Shown here: positions 46,531-58,439 of the stretch, piece by piece | Numbering within the stretch: the first letter of the stretch is position 1 | Layout of the letters: each line of letters begins with the position of its first letter | Assembly: GCA_958295665.1 (NCBI GenBank) | Contig: OY282560.1 | Coordinates: 98,929,930-98,993,929 of the forward strand | Direction: 5' to 3' | DNA: 64,000 nucleotides | DNA from: Tipula vernalis | Lineage: Eukaryota > Arthropoda > Insecta > Diptera > Tipulidae | The notes under the pieces: model-generated | Told to the model about the DNA's origin: nothing | Seen by the model: only the letters and a program-made list of their open reading frames with translations | The model's database searches: none | Translations under genes and position numbers: made by a program

Positions 46531-48735
46531 TTGGATGTGTACATAAACTCAGAAAATACTATTCTTGTTGTCGCTTGAAAAACTGTGCCGTACTTACCAG
46601 ACTGCTTGTTTATTTAGGGACAATAAGAATATTTTTCCCAGAAATTTCACCCAGGAAAATCCAGTTGATTTCAAACAACAATTGACTTAATCGGAGTAAC
46701 AATAGACAAGAGACTGGGTTGGCCCTTAGCTCCGGTAAAAGCCCTGAACATAATAATTATATGTATATGAGCCTCACATTTATAACAGATGACCATAAAA
46801 CCTTCATTAATCATAAATATAATGTTAAGCGATATGGGAATCACATAAATATCTTTTTTTTTTTTTTGTGATTTTGCAGATCACTGTCAGTCTCGTTTGT
46901 AATCCGGATAAACGTATATACCATTTAACAACTATCGATTAATTTTAATTGAAAAAAAAAAAACAAAAAAAAATTCATACATACATAATGAAAAATTAAT
47001 AAAAAACAAACTACTAAAAGCAAATATAGAACTATTATGTATTAAGCCGTCTGTATGTCTGTTAAAAAGCAAAACCCACCACACAACACATTTTAGTTAT
47101 CGATCATATAATAATAAAAACAAAAACTATTATGTAAACATAAAATAAATACACACTGCTGAGTATAAATTGTTTGTCGAATGGAAAATACCCAAAACCA
47201 ATCTCTTAATTTTCATCAAAATTTCAACTCGTAAAGGAAAATTCATTACTTCATCATTAGTCTATTATAATACCTATATTTGACTTATTTGTTTCGGCCA
47301 TTCATTTATTTAAATTAACAAAAACTCGTTTATGATTTATTGTAACGTATATTGTTGATGTAATTACCCTGTTGACACTACATACCTCTGCTACCACAAT
47401 AAATTTCATCAAACTTATTTAATTTATAAACAAACAAGTCTGAAAAATATCAAACGTAAAATATGTGTGTATGTACATTGTATGTTATGTTTTATGTATT
47501 TTATGTTCGGTAAACTAAACGTAGTCCAAATAATAATAATAAAGTGTTTTATTTTTTTTTTGTACCTTTTGTACGAGTAGTTTTTATTTTTCATTTCAAG
47601 GTTGGAAAAATTCATGCTATTTACTGTCTGTTATTTATGTGCTATTTGATATATTTTCCTTTTCGGTTATGTATCGTCGGCCTTTTAATTTATTCAATGC
47701 AGTAAAAATACTTCAAAATACAAAGAAAGAAAATTGAAGTTACTTATAAATATTCTTCCTAATATCATGTTTAAGATTTTTTTTTTTTAATGCAGATGAG
47801 GTTGGTTTCATTGTCTAGTGTAGAGCAATTAAATTTTGTTGAAAATTGAATACGAGTTAATTAAAAATTTTGATTATTTGTTTACAACAGAGTTTTATGA
47901 TTTTATAGGACTTCAATTTAAAAATAATGTTTATCTGTAAAGTTGGTTAGCTGTTTGTTTACTAAAGTATAAACATTATTTTTCTGACTGCGGCCGTTAA
48001 AACAAGCAATATTAACGTAACGTGCAACAAACTAGGTTACACATAAATTATTTAGATTATTATTGTTGTCTGTGGTCTGATTCTTAAGCCGGTGTGGTTT
48101 GTAGTTTGTATATCTGTGGATTAAGATAAATTAAATTTAATTCATAGCTAAATGGTTGGCCAAACAAACTAAGATACATAAAGGAAATAAGTGACAATCT
48201 TTATAAGCATTTTATATCAGCTCAGTTCCCTGGTACAACTGTATTCCTCGCATAATAAATTCATTGAACTTCAGAAAACTATTTTTTTCTGTTACAACCT
48301 TATTGGGGAAGTTCTGAAAAAGTGATACTCTTTCGATTTGTCTAAATACAAATTCGTGTATATTTTCATAACCGTCAAAACTTGCTCCTAACCTGCAACT
48401 ATGTTACTCGAAAGTCGCGTGAAAATTTCGATTTTAACAATAAACATTCTTCAATTTGCCAACAACCGTCAAAAACTCTATTAAAGTTATGTTTTTTAAT
48501 GCTTTCAGAAAAGTTGTGTTGGTTTTAATCGACAAGTTGGCAATAGTTGGCGGGCTCAGAAGCAGCCAACGAGGGCAGCACTTTGGCATGCTGCGATTTC
48601 TTTACCACTGGCCTCCTAAAGTAGCCACGTAAACTTCTTTATTTGATATCTTATTACAGCTTTTTCTAACTTAACGAAGTTTAAAAAGGAAATTTAACAT
48701 CATAGCGTTAGTAAACTCGAAATGCTGCAAAATCT
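46531..48735. other. AT-rich spacer, no gene recognised
   Basis: About 2.2 kb without supported coding or RNA genes. Degenerate BEL/Pao DNA may extend to about 46750. Confidence 0.45.
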
Positions 48736-49390
48736 ACCGGTGTGAAGTATTTCACACAAAGTGTAGCTACACAAATTAACGAAAAGTGTAAGTGTACTGA
48801 AAATGTGTAGGCCTACATAAAAAAGTGTAAATAAAAAGTAGAACCAGTATGGGACGATATTTCTAGGAAGTGGACAGGTCAAGCTATCCGAAACAATTTT
48901 TCTTATTAAAATAAAAAGGGTTGGGTATGTTCTACGCTAATTTGAAAATTTTGAAAATCAAATAAAATGTCCAAACCTGATGCTACACTATGACCGTTTA
49001 CGAAAATCTCAGAGATGTTACCAAGTGTATGCTTATATTTCCATAAAGTGGACAGGTCAAGCTTCCACTTTATGGAAATATAAGCCCACACTCGGTAACA
49101 TCTCTGAGATTTTCGTAAATGGTCATAGTGTAGGACAGTTTGGACAGGTTTGGACAGTTTATTTGATTTTCACAATTTTCAAAATAGCGTCGAACATACC
49201 CAACCCTTTTTATATTAATAAGAAAAATTGTTTCGGATAGCTTGACCTGTCCACTTTATGGAAATATAAGCCCATGCCTGGTTCTACTTCTTATTTACAC
49301 TTTTTTATGTAGGCCTACACTTTTTCAGTACACTTACACTTTTCGTTAATTTGTGTAGCTACACTTTGTGTGAAATACTTCACACCGGTC
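48736..49390. mobile_element. Fold-back element, family TACCGGTGTGAAG, copy 1
   Basis: A ~655-bp near-perfect palindrome starts ACCGGTGTGAAGTATTTCAC and ends with the mirror image. CAAAATCT lies on both sides (48728-48735 and 49391-49398). The outer arm holds GTGTAGCTACAC palindromes. The inner arm holds TGGACAGGTCAAGCT. Open frames in the arms mirror each other and are not coding. Confidence 0.9.
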
Positions 49391-49996
49391 CAAAATCTTG
49401 AATTATATTTACTCAATATTTGAAAAATTTATTCAAAAAACACAAATAGCCTGAAAAATTCGCTTTGCAGTATCGTAGAAACCTAAGCAAAACAACGCCA
49501 TATGTAAACCTTGGTCGAATCTCAAAAATCTTGGAAAACATCAAATTTATTTAGAAAAAAATCTCGAATTATCTAACTAGGATTTTAAGATTATACATGT
49601 CAACGCCAAGCAACTTAACTATGCTCAACTTACCGCAGCTTCTCAAGCCTTGTATAATTTTTAATAATCTGGAATCATCATCAAATAATCTTAAAAAGTA
49701 AATGTCGAAAACTTCAAAAATCTGGGAACTCATCGTTAAGTAAGAACCAAAATCTCGAATCGTTTGACACCAAAATTGCGAAGTCCACCTTCACTTGACA
49801 AACATAATCATATGCTTTTGAAATACATAATGCTATTTCTTGAAATTCAACGTGCTATCGAACACTGCAAAGTTCTTAATGATGATGATCGAAGATCCGG
49901 CAAGACCGAAAAAAATAATAATTGGGCACTTTAATTCGACGGATGTAAACATTTTTAGAACATTTGGAGGGAATCTCGTCAGGACCAGCTGACTTG

Positions 49997-50826
49997 TACC
50001 GGTGTGAAGTTTTCCACAGAATTCAGAAGTGTAGCTACACAATTTAGTAAATAGTGTTGTTGTACACAAAAAAATGTAACAAGATAAGTTTATATTTATT
50101 TTCATGCAGAAAAAAATTAAACCGAGTATAAAATTAAAAAATATATTTAATGTACTATAGACATCTGACTAATAAAATAAAAATTAAATTTCACTTAGTA
50201 AAATAAATAAATTAAAACTAATGGTATAGTGGTCACTTTTGGCCAGTTACAAGAAATCCTAGAGATGTCTAAGTAAATCTGAGTATGCCATATTACTGTT
50301 TGCTTTTAGTAGAACATATGGATCATGAATCATTTTAACGCGACCCTCAAGGAGTGAGATATCGCATTTCCAGGATTTCTTGTAACTGGCCAACAAGTGA
50401 CCGCTACACTAGATTTGTATAAAATAAAAGTGTGGAAATGCGATATCTCACTCCTTGAGGGTCGCGTTAAAATGATGCATGGCCCATATGTTCTACTAAA
50501 AGCAAACAATATGGCTTACCCAGATTTGCTTAGACTTCTCAAGGATTTCTTGTAACTGGCCAAAAGTGACCACTATACCATTAGTTTTAATTTATTTATT
50601 TTACTAAGTGAAATTTAATTTTTATTTTATTAGACAGTCCATTAAAAATAATTTTTAATTTTATACTCGGTTTAATTTTTTTTCTGCATGAAAATAAATA
50701 TAAACTTATCCTGTTACATTTTTTTGTGTACAACTACACTATTTGCTAAATTGTGTAGCTACATTTTTGAAATCTGTTAATTTGTGTAGCTACACTTCTG
50801 AATTTTGTGGAAAACTTCACACCGAT
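49997..50826. mobile_element. Fold-back element, family TACCGGTGTGAAG, copy 2
   Basis: A ~830-bp palindrome has the same end (TACCGGTGTGAAG) and the same GTGTAGCTACAC motif as copy 1. Its interior is different (ATATCTCACTCCTTGAGG and GGCCAGTTACAAGAAATCC in both arms). Flanks CTGACTTG (49989-49996) and CTGATTTG (50827-50834) form an 8-bp duplication with one mismatch. Confidence 0.9.
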
Positions 50827-50834
50827 CTGATTTG

Positions 50835-51179
50835 ATGTCGTTAATATTTGCAAGAACCTTGGCAAGTAAAAGAGGTCTATCGTTGATGCAACCCCTCCCG
50901 TTTTAATTCCATGGCTTTTGAGAATATTCAGTTTTGAGAACTCAGATTTTTAAAATACACCTACAATGAGTAATTGCATACGCAGAATTAGGACATGATC
51001 AGTATTAGATTCAGTTGTTTGAGTGAATCAGCAAAACATTTGCTGGAGACACTGAACAAAGTGTGATGAGTTCAAAAATAGCATATGTGGTCTCCATTAC
51101 TAAACGGAATAGAGATTCAAATGTGGCAACAAATTATCTCGGCTTATGGATGTTGGAATGTTTTTATAAAAAATTTAAA
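50835..51179. other. Spacer, no gene recognised
   Basis: No domain seen. It may contain degenerate non-LTR sequence upstream of 51180. Confidence 0.35.
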
Positions 51180-51291
51180 TGATAAAAGATGATTGAATGA
51201 TGAAAGAACGAATGGAAGTCTATGTGAATGAAAATAATTTGTTGCCATCAACAACATTCGGATTTCGAAAGAACCACTCTGCAATCGAATG
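51180..51291 (+). pseudogene. Non-LTR reverse transcriptase fragment, left part
   Basis: VNENNLLPSTTFGFRKNHSA followed by IECV is a conserved non-LTR RT block. It is cut at about 51291 by a gypsy LTR of opposite strand and appears to resume near 52470. Confidence 0.8.
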
Positions 51292-51629
51292 TGTGGGAAG
51301 TGAGAAGGGGTTGTAAATAATTACGTATTTATTTTATAGTGACATACCCGACTGAAAAACTTTATAAATATGTCCACCGTATGAAAGTGTAAAACAGAAT
51401 ATCTAAAAACACAGAATTTCAAGAGGATGAATAATAAAATGAATGGTGTTGCATTTGTTTTCTTCGTGTGAATTGTTTTAGGGCAGCGACCAGTTGCAGA
51501 TAGTCAAGCGGTTGCGATTAGATTATGAGAGTATAACATGAATGAGTGAGCGCTGATATATTTGGTATTGTAGCGGCGAACGATCTATTTTATAAGTGAA
51601 TTTGATGAGTACATTAGCGAGTCGCTACA
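51292..51629 (-). repeat. Probable gypsy 3' long terminal repeat
   Basis: On the minus strand the repeat would start TGTAGCGACTCGC at 51629, directly after the purine-rich CTTGCGGGAGAG, which resembles a polypurine tract. It would end CTTCCCACA at 51292. TG...CA ends and position just downstream of the integrase support the call. No second copy is in the window. Confidence 0.7.
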
Positions 51630-52385
51630 GGACTCTCCCGCAAGTGATTTTCCCCTTCCTAGGGAATGATTGAATGAGTAGTTGCAACACGGACGGTTTT
51701 TTGTGTTCGAGTGTTTGATATTTGATCGGCCGAACAGAGAATTCCATATGCTGGCTTGAGTCGATCGATTGAAATGTTGAAATTTTTTCCATTAATCGAT
51801 ACGATGAAATGTTTTCGTAGTCGACGTATGACTTTACAGAACCTTCATGGGAAGAAGATAATCCCATGCGAACCTTGTCTGTCCTGATGAAAACAAAATC
51901 ACAGTTAGTAAGTGACTTTGGGACAAAAATGGGACAGTTGGTCGATGACAGTGTCGGCAGTTGTAAGTGATGGAAGAGGATTATCGATGATGAACTCACC
52001 GGGTAGCTTAATGGTTTGACCATAAACTAGTTCCGCTGATGAACACTTCAGATCCTCTTTTATGGTTGCTCGGATTCCAAGTAGTACGATTGGTATTTCC
52101 GAACTCCAAATAATTGTATTTCCTCTGGCCGTTAGTACGGATTTGAGTTGCCGATGGGAGCGTTCGACCATGTCATTAGGTTGAGAGTGGTAAGCCGTTG
52201 TCCGTATCCGATGTGATCCGAGGAGTTTTATTATCTCTGCTGTGATGTGAAGGGGCACGCCGAATCTTGATAAGTAATTGTTGACGAAGATGGTGGCAAT
52301 GGTTTTAGCTGACATACTGGTCATGCAGTATGCTTCGGGCTAGCGAGTGAAGCGATCAAGCTACCTTGGAGGTATCGGCCTCGGC
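51630..52385 (-). pseudogene. Ty3/gypsy integrase relic
   Basis: The minus strand encodes MSAKTIATIFVNNYLSRFGV, then LLGSHRIRTTAYHSQPNDMV, ERSHRQLKSVLTARGN and SAELVYGQTIKLPGEFI (52324-51905). A shifted frame follows: FIRTDKVRM, then SVRPIKYQTLEHKK. About 20 residues are deleted between HITAE and IIKLLGSH, which removes the second catalytic Asp. A stop lies in the segment before MSAKTIA. Nothing of RT is attached; upstream of 52385 the non-LTR sequence resumes. Confidence 0.9.
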
Positions 52386-52469
52386 AACTCCACTTAAACT
52401 TTAGTCGTTTTGACCGAATAATCCAAGAAATTGCTTTCTCTTAGCAGACATCCAATTTAACCTACAAGG

Positions 52470-52750
52470 AGTAAAAACCGGAAAAACAAAAATTTATATA
52501 CACATTAAATTCATTGTCTCCAGAAATATGAAGGTAGCTGCGGTATTTTTGGACATTGAGAGTGCTTATGGTTAAGTGGTAACGGAAGTGAGCTTAGATT
52601 GGAGGGAGCGGCGAATTTCAATTTGCAGACGATTTTGTAATAATAGGGAAAAGAAGAAGAATTGATGTGACTGCTCAAAAAGTACATAAGGGAGGTAGAT
52701 GAATTAATTGAAAAAATTAAAATGTTAAACTTAAGAATGAATTCTAGTAT
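52470..52750 (+). pseudogene. Non-LTR reverse transcriptase fragment, right part
   Basis: AAVFLDIESAYG matches the first RT catalytic box. After a deletion comes FQFADDFVIIGKRRRIDVTA, the catalytic F/YADD box. It is in the same orientation and order as the 51180-51291 fragment, so the gypsy relic probably inserted between them. Confidence 0.82.
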
Positions 52751-52774
52751 TATTATTATTATAATCGGGAATTG

Positions 52775-53404
52775 TTAAATATAACACAAATTTCAGGTTC
52801 AATCATAAAAATTTATTTTGTCGCGCTCAAAGTATTCCCCATTCGAGGCTAAACACATGTGGCAGCGTTTTTTCCAATCATCGAAACATTTTTTATAGGC
52901 ACTTTCCGGGATACTGTTCAGTTCGTTTTGTTTTATAGCTTCAATGGAGTCAAAACGGGTTCCTTGGAGTGGCAATTTGAGTCTGATAAAAAGGTAAAAG
53001 TCATACCAGCATCACCTTGACTTTTGAGCGACTTTGACGTGTTTTTTTCAGTTAAGACTCATTTTTACCGCGCCATTTAGACCTCTGTTGACTGGTTTGC
53101 ATGTCATACTTATAATTCCAAGTTTCATCACGAGTTATGAGCCTTTCTAAGAACGTGAGATCGGAATGCAAGCGATTCGTTTAAGGCAAACTCTTTGTTA
53201 AATAACTTCGTTCATCGTAAAAATCGGCGTACATTAATGAGGTCGACTGACTTAATAAACTCCTGTAAACAATCTGGTTGACAGATTGCGCTCAAATCGA
53301 CATCATAATGAAGAACAGTCCTACCAATCTAGGAAAAATAAAGGAAATTTCTATGAAATTTTTAAATCATTTCAGCGCAGTCATTTTAATTTAACAATTC
53401 CCGG
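52775..53404 (-). mobile_element. Internally deleted mariner-type element
   Basis: CGGGAATTGTTAAAT at about 52776-52790 is mirrored by ATTTAACAATTCCCG near 53389-53403. On the minus strand, scattered frames resemble the C-terminal part of mariner-like transposases (VDLSAICQPDCLQEF, and SIPESAYKKCFDDW-like DNA with substitutions near 52870-52900). About half of a normal 1.3-kb mariner is missing. Confidence 0.75.
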
Positions 53405-53429
53405 TGCTTTTTTGACAGAATGTAAGCTC

Positions 53430-53900
53430 GCATAAAGCATGTCCCTCTAACTCTTTGGGAAAGGACAAAAGTTCTAACAAAACTGGTCCCAGAGTACCAA
53501 ATTATCAGACCCCTAGGAAGGCATCGAAAAGTTGAACTGTTAGAAAAAAAGGAACGCTCGCTTGAGCTACGATGGTTACAGGCAATAAACAGTGATTCCT
53601 CTGGGAGTTCTCAGTCCAAAAGACAGAGATCTCAAGAGGAATACCTAAAGATGCAAAGAGGTCAAGGTTGCAATAGTTCGACCCCAGGAGGACTCAGTGT
53701 CAAACTTGCTTTCTCGTGACGAGTCCGAGACGACGGTGGTGGGGCGATACTGTAGAATGATACTGAGGCTGCTACAGATCAATTTACACCACTGCAAAGC
53801 AGCCTCGGCTGATGGAATTAATGTTGCACTGATTCAGGAGCTTAGCACGAATAGTGCCACTACGTTTTTTTCTATAATGGCCTATACTGTAATGGTTTCA
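53430..53900 (+). pseudogene. Non-LTR element: end of first gene and start of endonuclease
   Basis: Ser/Lys-rich sequence (SSGSSQSKRQRSQEE near 53590) precedes MILRLLQINLHHCKAASA and DGINVALIQEL (53755-53850). The latter is the typical N-terminus of the apurinic-like endonuclease of insect non-LTR elements, where LQINLHHCK and ALIQE carry conserved Asn and Glu. The segment between the two blocks is shortened, and coding stops at about 53900. Confidence 0.78.
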
Positions 53901-54398
53901 TAGTTTTCCAATTTGGTAATGATTTAAATTAATCTGTGCCATTTGGTCGGTAGGATTGAAAAAGGGAAAATTCCCAAAAGTTGCTATCACCGGAAAAAAT
54001 AAAAAAAAAGCGACCGATCAAGTGTCTTCGGGACGAACTTATCAAAGTATTATAGGAATTTAAATTATGTAAAGAACATTTTATCAATCAATTTCTTTAT
54101 TTCACAATTATAATTGAATTACTTGTTTGTTATCTTTCTATGGAGGTCTATAGATGATAGCCTGAAGTACATTATGAAGTAAATAAATATTACGAATCAA
54201 ACTTTTTTATTTCTAGAGGAACAATCGATTTTTAAAATCCAAAATTGAATCAAACATATTTGAGTTTTAACTATGTAAGAGTAGAGTACAGACCCTCGAA
54301 TTTACGCTGGATATCAAAAAAGTATTTATTTGTATCGATATTTAAACCGCCAAAATGTTTAAATTTAAGTTGGTGTTTGTCTTAATTATAGGGTTGTA
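53901..54398. other. Spacer, no gene recognised
   Basis: AT-rich, no supported features. Confidence 0.4.
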
Positions 54399-54800
54399 CA
54401 AGAAGAACTGATATTTTAAATTATTAAACAATAAAGGTTAGTTTTGAAAATGGTGACTTTTTAATCTCATGTACAAACTCCACGATCAATAATGGAATAT
54501 AGCCTCTTCGAGCAGAACAGAAGGAAAAAGTCTAGAGGTGTTAAATCGCACGATCTAGGTAGCCAATTGATGCCTCAATTCTGTAGCAGTTAGCGACAAA
54601 TAATCATTCCCAGGATTATAGGTCATAAATAACCAGTGTGAAAACGTCATGGAAAATGCCCTAAAAAGAGTAGCAATCTGTAAGAAGCGTCGAGGAATTT
54701 ATCATGGCTTTATACTGTGGATTAAAATCAAAATATCCTTTTTTTTTTTTTTTAAATAACATTGGTTTTTTAATAATTGAAAATGTCAGTTCTTCTTGGA
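54399..54800 (-). mobile_element. Short Tc1/mariner-superfamily relic
   Basis: Ends share CAAGAAGAACTGA, followed by a partly conserved ATTTT...AATTATTAA (left near 54399, right reversed near 54800), next to TA dinucleotides. The minus strand near 54570 reads NWLPRSCDLTPLDFFL, a well-known C-terminal transposase motif with the third catalytic Asp. The rest of the gene is gone. Confidence 0.72.
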
Positions 54801-57001
54801 TAAGCCTTCTTTCTCGATCAACTTTTCAACTAAGGCACACTATCATCGAAACCCAAATTTTGGATTTTGTTATTTAGGCCGGGGTGTTAAAACGAATCCA
54901 AGCGCCTTTGGGTAGAATTCCAACTACAGAAAATAAACCCCATTCGTGCATTTCCTTATAAGCCAAATCTCCCTCATTCATTGTTCCGGTTAGGTTTTTT
55001 TCATTTCGGAAGATATTGCACTTAGATCGCGGGGGGGGGGGCTATTTGTGAATTCGATTCCCTACGGTTATTTACACTTAATTTGGCCTTCTTTGTGTAC
55101 AAGCTATTTTGAGTTTCGCTAATTTCCAATTTTACTGCTGTAATAAGGAATAGTTACTGTAGAGCACTTACTAAATATCTACCGCGTCATTACCATTCTG
55201 AATTATGATGATGTATGTACCTAAATTGTAAATTTCTAAATCAGTTACATTTTAATTGTCTAATCGTTTGAACACAACGTTTGATAAAACGTTTCAAATA
55301 CGAAACTGAAAAATGTTGAATACCATATACTATATGTGTGTTAATTATTTCCGTATTTACATGCACTAAAACTCGACGATTCAGATAAAATTTAATTGTC
55401 GACCACCGTAATTTTGATTAACATTCTCTAGTCGGTTGTTGAAGTGGTTGATTTTTTTTTTTTTTTTTTTTGTTAGATAATTTGTTATCAGAATATTAAA
55501 CCAAGCTTGACAGTAAAAATCACGGTACGTTTTATATCTAATACTAACATACAATTGCTTGTTTTAAGTGCGATAATTTAACCGAACATCATGTTTTTTT
55601 ACGTAAGATTAATGATAAAGTTCGTTGAGTACATTTTTTGTTGTTTTTATTTTTGCCCCATTAAGAAGTAATTTGGATATTACGATAACACGATACGATT
55701 ACAGTCTTATCTTATTATTTATTTTCAAGTGGTTTCACATAGTCGAGCACTACTTAACCTTATTAAATTGAATTTAAACTTGATTAACAAAATTGCAGCT
55801 CATTCTAAATAATTAAAAAGGACTGCATAAACTTAAATATTGCCAAATTTAATATTTCGCACGATTAATACAATTTGTTGAAGAAATTTGTCACGGAATC
55901 CCGTTTGTAAATTCTTACTGTCCGCTGGTGGCCAACAATTGCTTTCACACCGTTGAATTCTAATTTTTCCTGTCATTGGTTCTCAAAACCTTATCTAAAC
56001 TTTCTTGGATTAGGAATTTCGTAAAATCAAGAGCACATCCTCCGAAAGTCATGCGCAACATTATGTAACAAAAAATCAGTTCTCCAATAATTCCGAAAGT
56101 TGCATAACGTATAACGTCAAACCTAGGGAAGCCAAACCAATATCAACTCAAGTAAAAAATTCAAATAATCTGGTAACCTTAAAACATCTTAAAGTTATGG
56201 AAAATTTCGGCTTATATTAGAAAATTTTTAACTTATCCCAACTCAAAGTCAAGCAAAGTACATAAGCAAAATATTGAAAATCTCGTATAATTTTGAACCA
56301 CAAAAGCCTAGCCCCCCCTCAAATATTTCTATTTATAAGATAAATCGTAAATAATCTAATAGGTAGGCGTGTCGCATAGGCTGAACAAGCGCTCACTTCT
56401 GGCCTTTAATGAGAGCGGAGACTTTTGACTTTTTCTGAGAAAATTCTGAACAACGGAAATTTTAATTTCGACCACCATGTTTTTTTTGAAAAATATTGGT
56501 ACCTCCACATTTTTCAATAAAGAATTTTGTTACAATTCTTAGCAAAGTGGGGAGTAAAAAAAAATCGGTTTGCCTGCGGGTTGGCCCTGTGGGTATTTAA
56601 TATAAACAACTTCAAAATCAGAATTTTAGTTACATAAAATATAAATCTTATTGTATGTGGGTAATGCTAATATTTCGTTAATAAACTTCGAAGGCCCATT
56701 TCGGTTTAATTCCCATAATAATTTTGCCGGGAATTCTAACGTCGCATAAGATTCAGGCCTAGAGTAGTTACTAATGTTCTTGCAGCCATTTATGCCAACA
56801 AATTAACTAGCTTCGACGCTAGTAACCTAAGTATTCTTAAAAACTATTTAAAATTGTTGACTAAACGTTTTATATTCTGTTCCACTTCAATCTGGAAAAT
56901 AGCTAATGTTCATCCTGCGCAAATCTGATCCGCGTCGAATTTTCGCTCGAGAGCCACTCTTCCGTCTCCCGTTTTAAAAGACCCACGCAAATATTTCGTA
57001 G
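54801..57001. other. AT-rich spacer, no gene recognised
   Basis: About 2.2 kb. A G run of about 11 lies near 55030 and a T run of about 20 near 55451. No coding domain was found. Confidence 0.45.
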
Positions 57002-58176
57002 CTACCTATCAAAAAAATAACCTATATGTAAAAGTTATAGGATTTTATGGGGGCAATCGATTGGTGACTTAAAGTTTGACCTTTTTTGTGTGAATTTCCC
57101 TCATTTTTTACTCTTGATTCTGAAAGAGCGTAAAATTTTATATTGAGATAGGTATTTAAGGCATTTTTTGAATGACTTTCAAGGTGCGTACATGCACCAA
57201 TTCTGGTCAAAAAATGTACACCACGAAGTTAGCAAAATAGTATAATTTTTAGTTAAAATTGGTTACCCTGGGAACTTTTTGTTCTAGTTGGAAATAATTC
57301 AACTCATACAGCTAACTTCGTGGTGTACATTTTTTCACCAGAAATGTATAGCATGTACGCAGCTTCAGCGCTCATTTCAAGGGGAATAATTTAATTAACA
57401 GTAGTTGGCATCAAAACATAAGGTGTTGAGCTGGTGACCTTGACCCTTACCGCCAAGCTTATTATTTTTATATTATATTTTTATATTATATTTGATATTT
57501 TTATTATTTTTCGCTTCTTCTCCTGTATTTATTTAATTGTTTATAAATGAATTTTTGCTACTCTTCTCTGATAAAAGAAAAAATCGATCGCTATTTCACT
57601 TCTCTTTCAGAAGTTTGCACAATAATAAATTACAGTGTTTTAATTTGATTTTTTGTTTCTTTCTAACCTCTCTTTACGGAAAGAAACCAAAAATATTTTG
57701 TTTTGTTTCTTTCTGCTCCTATTTCATATCTCCTCGTACTAAACACAAAGGGAAGAGGGTGAAATAGCGATCGATTTATTTCGTTTTTAAAGAGTGGTAT
57801 AACTAAAATTCAAATTATAAATTTTACATTTGTTGACTGACGTCCAGTTGACCTTCAAATAACCTTGACCGTAACGATCAAAGCCATCAGCTCGGAACCT
57901 TATTTCTTGATGCCGACAACTATTAATTGAGTCATTCCCAGTTAAAATTCATCAGCTGCTGCCTGCTGGTCATTTCATACCATTCCATAATTTAACATTG
58001 AAATGACTGCTGAAAGTCATTCAAAAAATAGCCTTATCTGAATGTAAAATTCTACGCTCTTCCAGAATCCGGGGTCAAAAATGAGAGTTCCAACAAAATA
58101 AGAGTTGAAATAATCTTGAAAATATATTTCAAGGTCAAACTTAAGGTCACTTTTATATAGGTTTTTTTTTGATGGC
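57002..58176. mobile_element. Non-coding element with ~200-bp inverted ends
   Basis: The left end (57002 to about 57210) and right end (about 58005-58176) match as reverse complements with gaps. Shared words include GAAAGTCATTCAAAAAAT, TACGCTCTT and AACCTATAT. A second inverted pair, GTACACCACGAAGTTAGC, occurs at 57215-57235 and 57315-57335. A third, AAATCGATCGCTATTTCAC (about 57580-57600), is mirrored at 57760-57777. No transposase is visible, so it is probably a non-autonomous DNA element with nested insertions. Confidence 0.72.
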
Positions 58177-58439
58177 AGAAATTATCAATATGGTGCTTCC
58201 ACACAATTTTACAACAATTATTCGTACAAACAATTTGATTGCATTGTAAATCATGAGAAAAGATTTTTGGATCACCAACAGTATCTTCTTTGAGTTTATA
58301 AAACATAGCTTTGGTTTTTGGACTCAAAATCATGGAATGTGTAACACACCATGTCCTTACGAAAGTAACGACACCTGATTTGAATTTAGTATAAAACAAA
58401 GGAGTTTAAATACATAATCCCGGCCTTAACGGAAACCAT

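Noticed and set aside
48906..49240. Two opposite-strand frames with matching peptides (HSVASGLDILFDFQ and similar).
   Set aside because: They are mirror images produced by the palindrome of the fold-back element, not genes.
57537..57767. A 76-codon Phe/Ser/Lys-rich frame as a small secreted protein.
   Set aside because: It spans the inner inverted repeat of a non-coding element and has composition-driven residues.
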